A DNA stretch of 64,000 bases from an uncultured Alphaproteobacteria bacterium (GCA_934271465.1 CAKQRQ010000001.1:186001-250000), one strand, 5' to 3'. Counted from the stretch's first letter, positions 24,692 through 33,713 are shown. Translations and numbers: made by a program. The notes: generated from the sequence alone by a model not told the origin.

Positions 24692-25417
24692 TTATTCAAG
24701 CCAATATTCAATGGTTGACACGACTCTGATGCGCTTGTCAATCTGCTGTGTTTCCATTGCGCCTGAGGTGTCCTCATACGGCAAAATGGAGAACACGCCT
24801 TGATTAGCGCGGCGAATCTTGCCGACTTTGCTGCCGGAGTTTTTGGCAAACTCCGCCGCGGCAGCTTTGGCGTTTTGGGTTGCCGCTTCAAGCATTTGCG
24901 GTTTGACCTCGTTTAATTTTGTAAAAATGTAGCTGACCGGATCGCCATAGCTGTTTTCAAACACAATGCCTTTGGCAATCAGCTCGTTTGTTTTGGGCAA
25001 AGACTGCTCAACCAATGTGACTTTTGCACTGCGAACGGTTATGGTTTCGGACAAAATAAACCGCGAGGCCGCCGCGTCATTTCCGCGGTAAGGGTTCGCC
25101 ATAAGGTCGTTTGTTTCTATCCGTCCGGTTGCAATTTCTTCAGCTCCGAAGCCCTGTTTGAGCAAAAAGTTTGAAATTTCTTTTGCCTGCGCCGTGATGG
25201 ACTGCTGCGCCGCTGTTAGATCGTTTCCGGTAACGGTAAATTTGATTTTCCAGATTGCCAAATCAGCCTTAACAGGCATTTCCGCCAGTCCTTTGACCGT
25301 GACGGAGTTGTTGTTGACTTTGGCCTGATAATAGTAATAGCCGGGGAAAAATCCGCCGAGAACCAACCCCAGCGCAACCAATCCGGCCGACACCAATTTT
25401 GACTTTTCTTTTTCCAT
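24692..25417 (-). CDS. SIMPL domain (DUF541) periplasmic protein
   Basis: The 241-residue protein has an N-terminal membrane anchor (VSAGLVALGLVLGGFFPGYYYY) and then the SIMPL/DUF541 domain: VTVKGLAEMPVKADLAIWKI, then FGAEEIATGRIETNDLMANPY and a C-terminal RIRVVSTIEYWLE. Family members are periplasmic or outer-membrane linked, linked to oxidative stress in a few bacteria, with unknown biochemistry. It is transcribed towards the terminator at 24663. Domain call is firm; role is unknown. Confidence 0.88.
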   Translation of the reverse strand: MEKEKSKLVSAGLVALGLVLGGFFPGYYYYQAKVNNNSVTVKGLAEMPVKADLAIWKIKFTVTGNDLTAAQQSITAQAKEISNFLLKQGFGAEEIATGRIETNDLMANPYRGNDAAASRFILSETITVRSAKVTLVEQSLPKTNELIAKGIVFENSYGDPVSYIFTKLNEVKPQMLEAATQNAKAAAAEFAKNSGSKVGKIRRANQGVFSILPYEDTSGAMETQQIDKRIRVVSTIEYWLE

Positions 25418-25532
25418 TTTCTACCCTTTCAAATACAATGCTTTTGTCACAAAAGCATCTGAACAATCTGTCTTATTATATATAAGAACTTTAAAATAAA
25501 ACAACTGTTTTGTTTTAGAAAATAATGAAAAA

Positions 25533-25550
25533 ACCGCCTTCATCGGCGGT
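25533..25550 (-). terminator. Intrinsic terminator after the 25568 gene
   Basis: On the minus strand, ACCGCC pairs with GGCGGT over a six-base loop and is followed by TTTTTC, 18 bases after the stop of the minus-strand gene. Confidence 0.8.
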
Positions 25551-25567
25551 CTCCATTACAAGACTTT

Positions 25568-26638
25568 TCAGCTCTCGCGACTGTTGCTTTTATATCTGAA
25601 GATATCCGGTCTATAAAGTGTATCGGCTTTTGCTTTATGAGAATTATTACTAGCCAATCGAACGGAGCCTTCTCTCATATCCTGAATTAATGCCTTGGTA
25701 TCGTTATGATAAAAAGTTCTGGCAAAATCTTCATTACTTAACCCTTTGGCCTCTGCCTTGAGGCATTCCAGCAAAAATTCGCGTGTGTTAAATAGATAGG
25801 TTTTTCCTCCTTTGCCGCAAAAAGTTTTGAGCGGAGCATTTCTGTTCTCATTATTGAACGCTTGAACTTTCGGTGTATCACCTTCATTCATCCATAACGC
25901 GCCGTCCTCCGTTTTTTCGAGACTCGTTGCGTGATATTTTCCCTCGCCTCTGGGATAAAAAATCAAAGTTCCGGCGCATAAATAGTTATCTTTGATACAT
26001 TTTTCTATCGCTTCGGGAGAATTTTTGACCTCGAACAGAAAGTTCTTAGCCTCAGGCGCCTTGATAAACCGGTTGCAGGATATCAACACGCCCCCTTCCG
26101 GCATATATTTTTCCAACCTTTCGTAACCGGTTCCCCTTAAGGCTTTTTTGAGTGCCGCCATTGTGGAAGCTAAGCAGTTATTATTTTTTGTATTCCAGTT
26201 GGCCGTTGTCATAAAATCTTCCCGCACGGCTTTATCTTTTTGTTTGGAAGTCATTTTCTTGCGCTTAGTGATACGTGTTGAAATTGAATCAACGATATCG
26301 TTTGTCAACTCATCAGCCACTTTATTGAGGCGAGCCTCCCTAAAATTAGGGGTATGGCACAAGGCGTCAAATCGATTATGGAGCTCGTTTGTCCTTTCAA
26401 TGGTGTTCATCACATCATCCATCTTGGGAGATTCATTCACAAATAAAGATGAACCATCTGCTATAAGCTCCGTCTTTTCCTTTGGATTCGAACTATCTTT
26501 GTCTGCAACCGCGGTAGCCTGTCCTTCTCCGCCAAAAAGAGTCATCACCCCCACAGCCCCCAACGTTATCATCTTTTTGTTGCGGGCTTTAATAGATTCA
26601 ATACGTTTTCTTAAAGTGTCTTTTTCCGTATCAGTCAT
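25568..26638 (-). CDS. Unrecognised protein, possible papain-like fold
   Basis: I take the ATG ending at 26638 (356 residues, MTDTEKDTLRKRIESIKARN); a GTG 39 bases upstream is the other option. There is a short hydrophobic stretch at about residues 23-37, a charged helical middle, then NNNCLASTMAAL and, about 90 residues on, GKYHATSLEKTEDGALWMNEGD. A Cys-Ala/Ser helix start, a His on a strand and an Asn/Asp would fit a papain-like peptidase or transglutaminase fold, but this is only pattern reading. It is isolated between terminators and not in an operon. Confidence 0.65.
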   Translation of the reverse strand: MTDTEKDTLRKRIESIKARNKKMITLGAVGVMTLFGGEGQATAVADKDSSNPKEKTELIADGSSLFVNESPKMDDVMNTIERTNELHNRFDALCHTPNFREARLNKVADELTNDIVDSISTRITKRKKMTSKQKDKAVREDFMTTANWNTKNNNCLASTMAALKKALRGTGYERLEKYMPEGGVLISCNRFIKAPEAKNFLFEVKNSPEAIEKCIKDNYLCAGTLIFYPRGEGKYHATSLEKTEDGALWMNEGDTPKVQAFNNENRNAPLKTFCGKGGKTYLFNTREFLLECLKAEAKGLSNEDFARTFYHNDTKALIQDMREGSVRLASNNSHKAKADTLYRPDIFRYKSNSRES

Positions 26639-26792
26639 TTTCGTCACTCTTCTCTCTATATTTTTGATTATACACACTTTTTAGACAAAAGTAAACTTTT
26701 TTTGAATTATTCATTTTTAATGAGCAATTTTATCTAAAAATTTACCTTTTAAGGTTATTTGTATAAATAGACACCCAAAAGGAGAAATATGT

Positions 26793-27626
26793 ATGCGTTT
26801 TGTGTTTACGGCAGATTTGCATGGAAATTTAACACAATATCACAAGGTGTTTCGATATGCCGAAAAAAACAATATTCAACTGATTGTTTTGGGTGGTGAT
26901 TTGACTCCCAAAAATCCTGAATTAAGAAATCCTGAGGCGCAAAAGTGTTTTTTGGAAAATGATTTATTTCCTCTGATAAAAAACTATTTTGGAAAAGTTT
27001 TATTGATTATGGGAAATGATGATTATAAACGGAATCTGCAATTCCTTGAAGAAAATCAGCAAACAATAGGATACAACTTAATCTACGAACCATATGAAGT
27101 TGAGGGATTCTATTTTGCAGGATATACTTATGTCCCTTACACCCCGTTTGTCGGAAAAGATTGGGAGCGCCGAGATTTAGAAAGTGATACGAAATCTGAT
27201 TTAAGAGCAGATGTTTTGGAAAGCGGAACAATAGATTTTGATAAACCATATAATATCTTGGCAGACATGCCTCTTCATTCAATAGAAAAAGATTTAAAAA
27301 AGTTAATCAAAGATATTCAGCCGGACAAACTTGTTTTAGTGACACATACGCCGCCGGCTGACACTAATGCAGATTTAACAAAAGACAAAAGTGGAAATTT
27401 AATACATGTTGGGTCAAGAGCCGTTAAAAAAATCATTAACGAACATCAGCCGCTTTTAACACTGCATGGGCACATCCATGATGCTGTGCAAAATAGCGGC
27501 ATTTTTCCTGAAGTAATAGGAAAAACAATTTGCGGATCTGTCAGCAATGATCATATTGGAAATTTCCCCTATGTGATTGATGTCGAAATAACACACGCAC
27601 CAACCTTGAAAAGGATTAGACTATAA
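26793..27626 (+). CDS. Calcineurin-like metallophosphoesterase
   Basis: The 277-residue protein shows the five metallophosphoesterase blocks in order: FTADLHGN (Asp8, His10), LGGDLTP, MGNDDYK, LVTHTPP and LHGHIHDA. These coordinate two metal ions for phosphomonoester or diester hydrolysis. No membrane segment is present, so it is cytoplasmic. AAAGGAG precedes the ATG; an earlier out-of-frame ATG four bases upstream is not the start. It converges with the MerR gene through a shared terminator. Substrate unknown. Confidence 0.88.
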   Translation: MRFVFTADLHGNLTQYHKVFRYAEKNNIQLIVLGGDLTPKNPELRNPEAQKCFLENDLFPLIKNYFGKVLLIMGNDDYKRNLQFLEENQQTIGYNLIYEPYEVEGFYFAGYTYVPYTPFVGKDWERRDLESDTKSDLRADVLESGTIDFDKPYNILADMPLHSIEKDLKKLIKDIQPDKLVLVTHTPPADTNADLTKDKSGNLIHVGSRAVKKIINEHQPLLTLHGHIHDAVQNSGIFPEVIGKTICGSVSNDHIGNFPYVIDVEITHAPTLKRIRL

Positions 27627-27634
27627 GGGAAAGT

Positions 27635-27661
27635 AAAAGCGGCTGTAAAAGCCGCCTTTTC
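27635..27661. terminator. Terminator between convergent genes
   Basis: GCGGC (27639-27643) pairs with GCCGC (27651-27655) over a TGTAAAA loop, with A-rich and T-rich flanks, in the 35-base gap between the phosphoesterase and the MerR gene. Confidence 0.75.
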
Positions 27662-28069
27662 CTATTTTGTTTCAGACAAGACCTGCCGCAGGCTGTCTCC
27701 GACAGATTTGAGTTTTTCTCGAACGGAAGTTAAAAATTCCCGCGTTCCGGAATCAATCTCAAGTTTTTGAGGGGCTTCCTCAAAAAAATCCTTTTGGATT
27801 TCATCTCCGATAATCGCCTTAAGCCCTTTTTCTTTGAACAATTTTTGCACACCCTCAATTGTATAGCGTTTGTCATAAAGGTAGTGCTTAATCGTCTTAA
27901 TCAGTTCAACGTCATCCGGACGATAATACCGCCGACCGCCGGCACGTTTCATTGGCTTAATCTGTTCAAACTTTGTTTCCCAAAAGCGCAGCACATGCGT
28001 CGCCACGCCGAGTTCTTCGGCCAACTCGGCGATTGTTCTGAAAGCGGCTTTGCTTTTGTTGACAGTCAT
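27662..28069 (-). CDS. MerR-family transcriptional regulator
   Basis: The 135-residue protein has a MerR N-terminal winged HTH (FRTIAELAEELGVATHVLRFWETKFEQIKPMKRAGGRRYYRPDDVELI in outline, residues 10-57) and a short helical C-terminus without metal-binding cysteines. This type, placed directly after ihfA, is standard in alphaproteobacteria and its target is not known. Its start overlaps the ihfA stop, so the two are coupled. Confidence 0.9.
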   Translation of the reverse strand: MTVNKSKAAFRTIAELAEELGVATHVLRFWETKFEQIKPMKRAGGRRYYRPDDVELIKTIKHYLYDKRYTIEGVQKLFKEKGLKAIIGDEIQKDFFEEAPQKLEIDSGTREFLTSVREKLKSVGDSLRQVLSETK

Positions 28070-28362
28070 TAAGCGGCCTTTTGGTTAATCAACTTACGTA
28101 ATGTCTGAGAAGGTTTGAATGAGATAACCCGACGGGACGAAATAACGGCTTCGACTCCGGTCTTGGGGTTGCGGCCGGTGCGCGCTTTTTTGTCACGCAG
28201 AGAAAATGTTCCGAAAGACGACAATTTGACATCATTACCGGCACTCAATTCTGTAACAATCTCGTCGATAACCATATCCAAAATATCGCTCGAATCTTTT
28301 CTGGAGAGCCCTATTTCGGCATAAATCGCCTCAGCAACATCTAAACGTGTAACAGTTTTCAT
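28069..28362 (-). CDS. ihfA: Integration host factor alpha subunit
   Basis: The 97-residue DNA-bending protein has the HU/IHF fold: TRLDVAEAIYAEIGLSRKDS, LSSFGTFSLRDKKARTGRNPKTG with the DNA-intercalating arm, and the C-terminal ISFKPSQTLRKLIN. The alpha rather than beta assignment rests on sequence and on its place next to a MerR gene. IHF shapes promoters, recombination sites and CRISPR leaders. Its beta partner is not in the window. Confidence 0.92.
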   Translation of the reverse strand: MKTVTRLDVAEAIYAEIGLSRKDSSDILDMVIDEIVTELSAGNDVKLSSFGTFSLRDKKARTGRNPKTGVEAVISSRRVISFKPSQTLRKLINQKAA

Positions 28363-28490
28363 TTTTCATCCTTATCAATCAAAGTTAAACGACAAATTAT
28401 TTTATTTATCGGACGTTAACTTAATTTAAGTCGAAACGCAAGAGATAATCCACAATTTTTTTCTTTTTTTTCAGTTAAATATCACAAAAA

Positions 28491-28517
28491 AAGGACTCGG
28501 TTTTTGACCGAATCCTT
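28491..28517 (-). terminator. Intrinsic terminator after plsX
   Basis: On the minus strand GGATTCGGT pairs with ACCGAGTCC (one G-T pair) around CAAAA and is followed by seven T residues. It isolates plsX from ihfA; the space where fabH usually lies is empty. Confidence 0.85.
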
Positions 28518-28540
28518 CTTAAATGTTTTAAAGCGGCAAA

Positions 28541-29590
28541 CTAGTAAACATCATACAAAACCGTTTGCAATTCATCAAAGTCGACTTTCTCAAGTTCTTC
28601 CTTGATTGTCGGCACAAAATTTTGACGAACCAATTTGGCCGCATTGTCCAAAGCGCGGGAGAACGAATAGGCATCGGCTCCGCCATGGCTCTTGACCGAC
28701 AGGCCGTTGAGTCCGACAAACATTGCCCCATTATATTGACGAGGATCCATGGTCTTTTTGAGCTTGAGAAGCGCCGGAAGCATAAATATTGTTCCGATTT
28801 TGGCAAGAATCGACCCTTTGACGGCGTCTTTCATCATCCGAACCATTTGTTTGGCCGTTCCCTCAATGGACTTCAACGCAATATTGCCCGTAAATCCGTC
28901 TGCCACAATTACATCTGCTTTGCCGTTCGAAATTTCGTGCGGTTCGATGTAGCCGATAAAATCCATATCCATTTTGGAGTTTTTAATCATTTGCGCGGCC
29001 TGTTTGATTTCTTCTTTGCCCTTCATTTCTTCAGAGCCGATATTGAGCAACGCAACACGCGGTTTGGAAATGCCCAACGCATGGCGCGCCAAAATCTCAC
29101 CCATAAATGCAAACTCGGCCAAATTGATGGCATCACATTCGGTATTGGCGCCCAAATCCAACATCACATAACGCCCATAACGATGCGGCATAATGCTGAC
29201 AATCGCCGGACGATGAATTTTTGTGATTGTTTTGAGGGTTAATTTGGAAATTGCCATCAAAGCTCCGGTGTTTCCGGCTGATACGACAGCCTGAGCCTCG
29301 CCCCGACGGACAGCGTCAATGGCCATAAACATACTGGTGTTGCGGTTGCGGATAACCGATGAAGGTTTGTCCTCATTATGCACCATTTCAGGTGCGTGAC
29401 GTAGCTCGCAAACCGATTTGAGTTCTGGAAATTCCGCTAAAATCGGGCTGACTTTTGCCGTATCTCCAAAAAGCAAAAATTTGATATCAGGATGTTCCTT
29501 GGCAGCTATTGCCACTCCTTCTATAACGACTCGAGGGGAGTTATCTCCCCCCATCGCATCTACAGATATAACCATGCTGTTTTCAGTCAT
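28541..29590 (-). CDS. plsX: Phosphate acyltransferase PlsX
   Basis: PlsX converts acyl-ACP to acyl-phosphate for phospholipid synthesis. The 349-residue protein has VISVDAMGGDNSPRVVIEG at the N-terminus, SAGNTGALMAISKL, the GANTECDAINLAEFAFMG region and DGFTGNIALKSIEG. It follows rpmF by 52 bases in the usual rpmF-plsX order. The normally adjacent fabH is missing downstream. Confidence 0.95.
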   Translation of the reverse strand: MTENSMVISVDAMGGDNSPRVVIEGVAIAAKEHPDIKFLLFGDTAKVSPILAEFPELKSVCELRHAPEMVHNEDKPSSVIRNRNTSMFMAIDAVRRGEAQAVVSAGNTGALMAISKLTLKTITKIHRPAIVSIMPHRYGRYVMLDLGANTECDAINLAEFAFMGEILARHALGISKPRVALLNIGSEEMKGKEEIKQAAQMIKNSKMDMDFIGYIEPHEISNGKADVIVADGFTGNIALKSIEGTAKQMVRMMKDAVKGSILAKIGTIFMLPALLKLKKTMDPRQYNGAMFVGLNGLSVKSHGGADAYSFSRALDNAAKLVRQNFVPTIKEELEKVDFDELQTVLYDVY

Positions 29591-29642
29591 GTTTGCTCCG
29601 TTTTATCAGGTTTTCTTTTAGTGAAAGCCTATGATTTATTAC

Positions 29643-29828
29643 TTATTCAGCAGTTTTCTGAGAAACTACTTCACGACCATCATACTGACCGCATTTCGGG
29701 CAGACGTTGTGAGGTCTTTTAAGCTCGCCGCAATTCGGGCATTCCATATAGGTATTAGCCTTAAGGGCATCATGCGACCGACGCATATCACGACGAGATT
29801 TTGATGTTTTCTTCTTAGGTGTAGCCAT
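29643..29828 (-). CDS. rpmF: 50S ribosomal protein L32
   Basis: The 61-residue protein starts MATPKKKTSKSRRDMRRSHD, as L32 does, and keeps both CxxC zinc motifs (CPNCGELKRPHNVCPKCG). It lies between yceD and plsX, the standard order. Retaining all four cysteines marks it as the zinc-dependent form. Confidence 0.97.
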   Translation of the reverse strand: MATPKKKTSKSRRDMRRSHDALKANTYMECPNCGELKRPHNVCPKCGQYDGREVVSQKTAE

Positions 29829-29971
29829 TTTTCCATACTCTATTTAAAGTTATTCCAATTAGTTATCGGCATTTGTAGCCCATTTCATTTTAAAAAGCAA
29901 CTAAATAATGCCTCTTGCTGAAATTCTTATGCTCTTTTATCAAATTTTTTATATTTTGCAAGGCTTTTTTA

Positions 29972-30487
29972 CTATTTTTTTAAATTTTCAAGCACGGCAA
30001 ACGGGTTGTTTTTTTTGGTTGTTTCTTCATCAAATTCGGACTTAAACGCAAAAACTTCGCCCTCTTTGCGAGGAAAATCATCTAAAACAAGCGCCAATTG
30101 TTCCATAGCCATGGCCGCCAAATCAATCTGCCCGTTATCCAAAATATCGGGGACATCTTCGCCCTGCCGCTCAAGCTCAGCTTGCTCCTCAGATGTCATT
30201 TTGGTATCCACCGCCAAAGAAAATTCAGATTCATACATCTTATCAAAATTTTCTAGTGAGATAACACTTGTTTGTTCGACCTCGGCTTTAATCCGCCCGA
30301 ACACATCAATCAAACATTCTTTTTTGTGGAGTTGAACGGTCATTTCCGCCTCAAAAGATTTGACGGCGGGAACTTTCATCACTTCAGCAATGGCCGCACA
30401 TTCCTTTACGCCTGCTTTCAGGCGATATGTCTTTTCGGCCTGGCTCATATCCTCAAGTTTCAGGGGATAAGAAAAAAGATTTTGCAT
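29972..30487 (-). CDS. yceD: YceD family (DUF177) 23S rRNA accumulation protein
   Basis: The 171-residue acidic protein matches DUF177: SFEAEMTVQLHKKECLIDVFGRIKAEVEQTSVISLENF in the middle (read as the family's beta region), followed by the acidic QGEDVPDILDNGQIDLAAMAMEQLALVLDDFPRK stretch with its conserved LDLGE-like turn. YceD is needed for normal 23S rRNA levels in E. coli. It is upstream of rpmF in the normal order and divergent to bamE. Confidence 0.9.
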   Translation of the reverse strand: MQNLFSYPLKLEDMSQAEKTYRLKAGVKECAAIAEVMKVPAVKSFEAEMTVQLHKKECLIDVFGRIKAEVEQTSVISLENFDKMYESEFSLAVDTKMTSEEQAELERQGEDVPDILDNGQIDLAAMAMEQLALVLDDFPRKEGEVFAFKSEFDEETTKKNNPFAVLENLKK

Positions 30488-30556
30488 AAATAGTTTCCTT
30501 GTGTTATAGAAATGAATTAGATTTAATGTGACTGATATAACCGCAAGGATAAAAAG

Positions 30557-31030
30557 ATGTCAACAGACAAAATAATTTCAGCTGCTTTTTGCGCTGCGCT
30601 TTTGTGCTCTTGCACACAGGCCAAGCAAAACGAATGGTTTGTTTCTCATAACGGCAATATGCCTTCTGAAGAGCGGATATCCCAAATTCAAAAGGGCTCC
30701 TCGCGTGATGACGTGCTGCGTGTTCTCGGAGCTCCATCGGCGGTTGTTTCTTTTGATGACAGCACTTGGATTTATATGTCTTCAGACATTAAACGCGTGG
30801 CTTTTTTTAGGCCGGAAGAAATTGACAGAGATTTGATGAAAATCAAATTTAATTTAGAAGGACAGGTTATTGAAATTGCACGTCTGACAGAAGAAGACGG
30901 ACAGAATCTGACGCCCTCTGCGGACAAAACTCCGGTTAAAGGCGAAAAGCTTGGTTTCTTCCGCAAGTATTTCGGCGGCGTCGGACAATACAATCCCTTT
31001 GCCGGCAAAAATTCGGCCGGCGGACTTTAA
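30557..31030 (+). CDS. bamE: Outer-membrane assembly lipoprotein BamE (SmpA/OmlA)
   Basis: The 157-residue lipoprotein has a signal peptide with lipobox LLCSC (Cys19) and the SmpA/OmlA fold: ISQIQKGSSRDDVLRVLGAPSAV and STWIYMSSDIKRVAFFRPEE. BamE is an accessory of the BAM complex that inserts beta-barrels into the outer membrane. It is divergent from yceD, as in many alphaproteobacteria. The C-terminal 40 residues (GGVGQYNPFAGKNSAGG) are family-typical for this class. Confidence 0.92.
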   Translation: MSTDKIISAAFCAALLCSCTQAKQNEWFVSHNGNMPSEERISQIQKGSSRDDVLRVLGAPSAVVSFDDSTWIYMSSDIKRVAFFRPEEIDRDLMKIKFNLEGQVIEIARLTEEDGQNLTPSADKTPVKGEKLGFFRKYFGGVGQYNPFAGKNSAGGL

Positions 31031-31031
31031 G

Positions 31032-31763
31032 TTAGTTCTTTCGGCTCAGATAATTAATAATTCCATAGAGAGTATTTAACTCTTGTTCGGTCATTTCCGA
31101 ACGGGTAAAGATATTGCGCAGATTAATAACCAACTTTTCTTTTTTGGCCTCGTCCTTATAATTGGCGAAATCTGATAATTTTTCTTCAATATTTTTACAA
31201 AATAGAAGGACTTTCTGTTTGTCGGCTACCGTTGTGTGGTTTGTTTCAAACTTTGGCAGCACTTTTCCGATTTGGGTTTTGTAAAATTCATACCCTACCA
31301 GCAAAACCGCTTGAGATAAATTAAGCGAACAATGTTCGGGGTTCAACGGCACATTAACAATAGCATCAGCCAAGCATACATCTTCATTTCTGAGCCCTGT
31401 GCGCTCAGGACCGAACATCAAGCCGCATTTTTCGCCCTGATTGAGGCGGACGGCAATATTTTCGGCACCGGAATCGGCATTATAAACCATTTTGGTCTGA
31501 TCTCTGTGGCGCGCCGTTGTTGCCAACACAAACTGCAAATCAGCCATAGCATCGGCCGTTGAAGCATACACTTTTGCATTTTGAAGAATTTCTTCCGAGT
31601 TGGACGAGGCGGACAAGGCTTTTGCCGACAGGTGGTCTTCACGCGGATTGACCAACCGTAATTCCGTTAAGGCGCAATTTTTCATCGCACGCGCCGCCAT
31701 ACCGACGTTTTCGGCCAACTGCGGTTCAACCAATATCACGCAGGGTGTTTTATTGTTCGTCAT
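31032..31763 (-). CDS. trmJ: tRNA (cytidine/uridine-2'-O)-methyltransferase TrmJ
   Basis: This SPOUT-class methyltransferase modifies the ribose of position 32 in tRNA. The 243-residue protein has VILVEPQLAENVGMAARAMKN at the start, then the knot motifs GLMFGPERTGLRNEDV and VPLNPEHCSLNLSQAVLLVGYE. The C-terminal extension of about 80 residues is TrmJ-like. It overlaps the upstream secreted-protein gene by 14 bases and converges with bamE with a one-base gap. Confidence 0.92.
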   Translation of the reverse strand: MTNNKTPCVILVEPQLAENVGMAARAMKNCALTELRLVNPREDHLSAKALSASSNSEEILQNAKVYASTADAMADLQFVLATTARHRDQTKMVYNADSGAENIAVRLNQGEKCGLMFGPERTGLRNEDVCLADAIVNVPLNPEHCSLNLSQAVLLVGYEFYKTQIGKVLPKFETNHTTVADKQKVLLFCKNIEEKLSDFANYKDEAKKEKLVINLRNIFTRSEMTEQELNTLYGIINYLSRKN

Positions 31764-32271
31764 CTAAGCCGACTTTCTTATAAACATATTTAGATACTTC
31801 CATATCATCTTTGACGTTCAACTGAGGCGTTTTAATTTTTTTTGATTCTTTAACGGCCTCATCTCTGTCTTTTCCTTCGAGCAAAGCCTGACGTCTTTTT
31901 TGAACGCGTTCGCCTCTGGTAAACGCATCTACCATCCGGCGGCGGATTTTGTCATCTTTTTGATCCTTTACGGAGTCTTTAATATCTCGTTTTCCTTCGT
32001 TTTTCAGATACACTTTTCTTGCAGGTTCAATTGTCGGCGAGGGTTGATCCGTTGTTTTGAGCAGATAGCGGATTTCAGCCTCTTTTTCGGCTTCCTCTCT
32101 GGCTTTGGCCTCTTCAGCTTCCTGAACGGCGGGATTCGGCTCTTTTCTTTGCACCTCTATCTCTTTCGGGCGCTGGACAACTGCTTCACTGCTGCCGTCA
32201 ATTAGCTGGGCTTTGGCGTGCACCGCCACTATCGCTCCAAGCAGCGTTATCAAAAATATTTCTTTTTTCAT
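31750..32271 (-). CDS. Secreted charged hypothetical protein
   Basis: I do not recognise this 173-residue protein. A signal peptide is clear (MKKEIFLITLLGAIVAVHAKA). The rest is highly charged and helical, rich in Glu, Lys and Arg (EAEEAKAREEAEKEAEIRYL), suggesting a periplasmic coiled coil. It lies between another exported protein gene (12 bases upstream) and trmJ, which it overlaps by 14 bases. The pair 32284/31750 may be functionally linked. Confidence 0.75.
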   Translation of the reverse strand: MKKEIFLITLLGAIVAVHAKAQLIDGSSEAVVQRPKEIEVQRKEPNPAVQEAEEAKAREEAEKEAEIRYLLKTTDQPSPTIEPARKVYLKNEGKRDIKDSVKDQKDDKIRRRMVDAFTRGERVQKRRQALLEGKDRDEAVKESKKIKTPQLNVKDDMEVSKYVYKKVGLDDEQ

Positions 32272-32283
32272 GGATTTTTCCTC

Positions 32284-32946
32284 TTAGAGATTGGACATCA
32301 GGTCAAAGCTGTTAAATAGAATATTTTCCATATCCAAACCGGATTGATCCTCAACAACGTCCAAGAATCCCGAGAACATTGTATCAAAAGGATTGCCCTG
32401 TTTTCCCAATCCGTCATAGGCTGTTCTTAAATCCTGCGCATATTCTTTTGTAAAGTTTACGAACTTATTGTCATAACTCGCCGGAATTTTATAGCCCAAA
32501 TTCCTTAGATGCTGAACCATCATATTCATATTGTGAGTGTTGACTTCAGGGGCAAGCATTTCCTGACCATAGGCCGTGCCGTATGTTGTCACGGAGCCCG
32601 TATAGCCCAGCTGACCGTTACGGCCTGATCCCTGCCAACGTCCGGCGGCCGGCGCCCGAACGGCACCTCCCTGTCCCGAATCGTTTGCAGCCTGATACAC
32701 CGGTGCAGACGCATCGGCATTACTCGGGTTATATTTTATTGAAGGAATATTAATGCGGTCTTCGGTCTCACGAGTTATATGCCCGACATCGGCCGAGGCA
32801 TTTCCTTCTGTTGAAGATGTTGTCGCGGTTGCCGCAACAGCCGCATCAAACTCCGCGGTATCCCACGGGTTTGCAGGCAGTTGAGCTTGAGCCGCACCCG
32901 CAGCCAAAAGGCTGATGAATCCGGAAAAGATGAGTGATTTTTTCAT
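32284..32946 (-). CDS. Secreted hypothetical protein
   Basis: I start at the ATG ending at 32946 because GGAGG lies 8 bases upstream; six more codons are open before it. The 220-residue product has a signal peptide (KKSLIFSGFISLLAAGAAQA), a Ser/Thr/Ala-rich low-complexity middle with a glycine-rich WQGSGRNGQLGYTGS segment, and a helical C-terminal third. No catalytic motif is visible. It leads the exported pair followed by trmJ. Confidence 0.75.
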   Translation of the reverse strand: MKKSLIFSGFISLLAAGAAQAQLPANPWDTAEFDAAVAATATTSSTEGNASADVGHITRETEDRINIPSIKYNPSNADASAPVYQAANDSGQGGAVRAPAAGRWQGSGRNGQLGYTGSVTTYGTAYGQEMLAPEVNTHNMNMMVQHLRNLGYKIPASYDNKFVNFTKEYAQDLRTAYDGLGKQGNPFDTMFSGFLDVVEDQSGLDMENILFNSFDLMSNL

Positions 32947-33032
32947 GGTTCGCCGCCTCCTCACAGATATCCCTTAATATTCTTTATCATATCACAAAAT
33001 CTGCGGTAATAATATTACAAAATTGTTATATT

Positions 33033-33713
33033 TTACTTAATTTCAGTTTTAGCTTTTTTGATTTTTTCAATTTCTTTTTCAAGCCATTGAATCTGACATT
33101 CTATCGGATCTTTATCCAAAGCACATGCGCCGTAAGCCGAAAAGACCTCGGGTTTGAGTTTGCTTTTATCTACCGCATGCGCCGGAACGCCTACAACGGT
33201 CGTCTTGTCCGGCACATTTTTTAACACAACGGCATTTGCTCCGATTTTGACATTCTTTCCGATAGTTATCGGCCCCAAAACCTGAGCCCCCGCACCGATA
33301 ACCACATTATCTTTAATCGTCGGGTGGCGCTTGGCCGATATTTTTCCATCGGCACCAAAAACCGTCGTGCCGCCCAAAGTTACCCCGTGATATAAGGTCA
33401 CATTGTTTCCAATTTCGGCCGTTTCGCCGATGACGACTCCCATACCATGGTCAATAAAAAAGCCTTTGCCGATTTTGGCAGCCGGATGAATTTCTATACC
33501 GGTTAAAAACCGGACAACCTGCGACAAAAAGCGCGCTGTCAATTTCCAATTTCGCTTCCAAAGCCAATGGCAGCCCCGATAAGCCGCTATGGCGTGCAAC
33601 CCTGAAGACAACAAAAAAGCCTGCGTGAGGGTGTTTGTTGCCGGATCGCGCGCAATGACGGCTTCGGCATCTTGAAGAATTATCTTGAATTTTGATTTCA
33701 TTTTGTGATACAT
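33033..33713 (-). CDS. cysE: Serine O-acetyltransferase
   Basis: CysE makes O-acetylserine for cysteine synthesis. The 226-residue protein has the N-terminal helical part (ARDPATNTLTQAFLLSSGLHAIAAYR) and a left-handed beta-helix: FFIDHGMGVVIGETAEIG, NVTLYHGVTLGGT, HPTIKDNVVIGAGAQVLG and ANAVVLKNVPDKTTVVGVPA. An alternative ATG lies four codons inside. Supply of cysteine links it to the SUF sulfur pathway, although it is not in the same operon. Confidence 0.95.
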   Translation of the reverse strand: MYHKMKSKFKIILQDAEAVIARDPATNTLTQAFLLSSGLHAIAAYRGCHWLWKRNWKLTARFLSQVVRFLTGIEIHPAAKIGKGFFIDHGMGVVIGETAEIGNNVTLYHGVTLGGTTVFGADGKISAKRHPTIKDNVVIGAGAQVLGPITIGKNVKIGANAVVLKNVPDKTTVVGVPAHAVDKSKLKPEVFSAYGACALDKDPIECQIQWLEKEIEKIKKAKTEIK

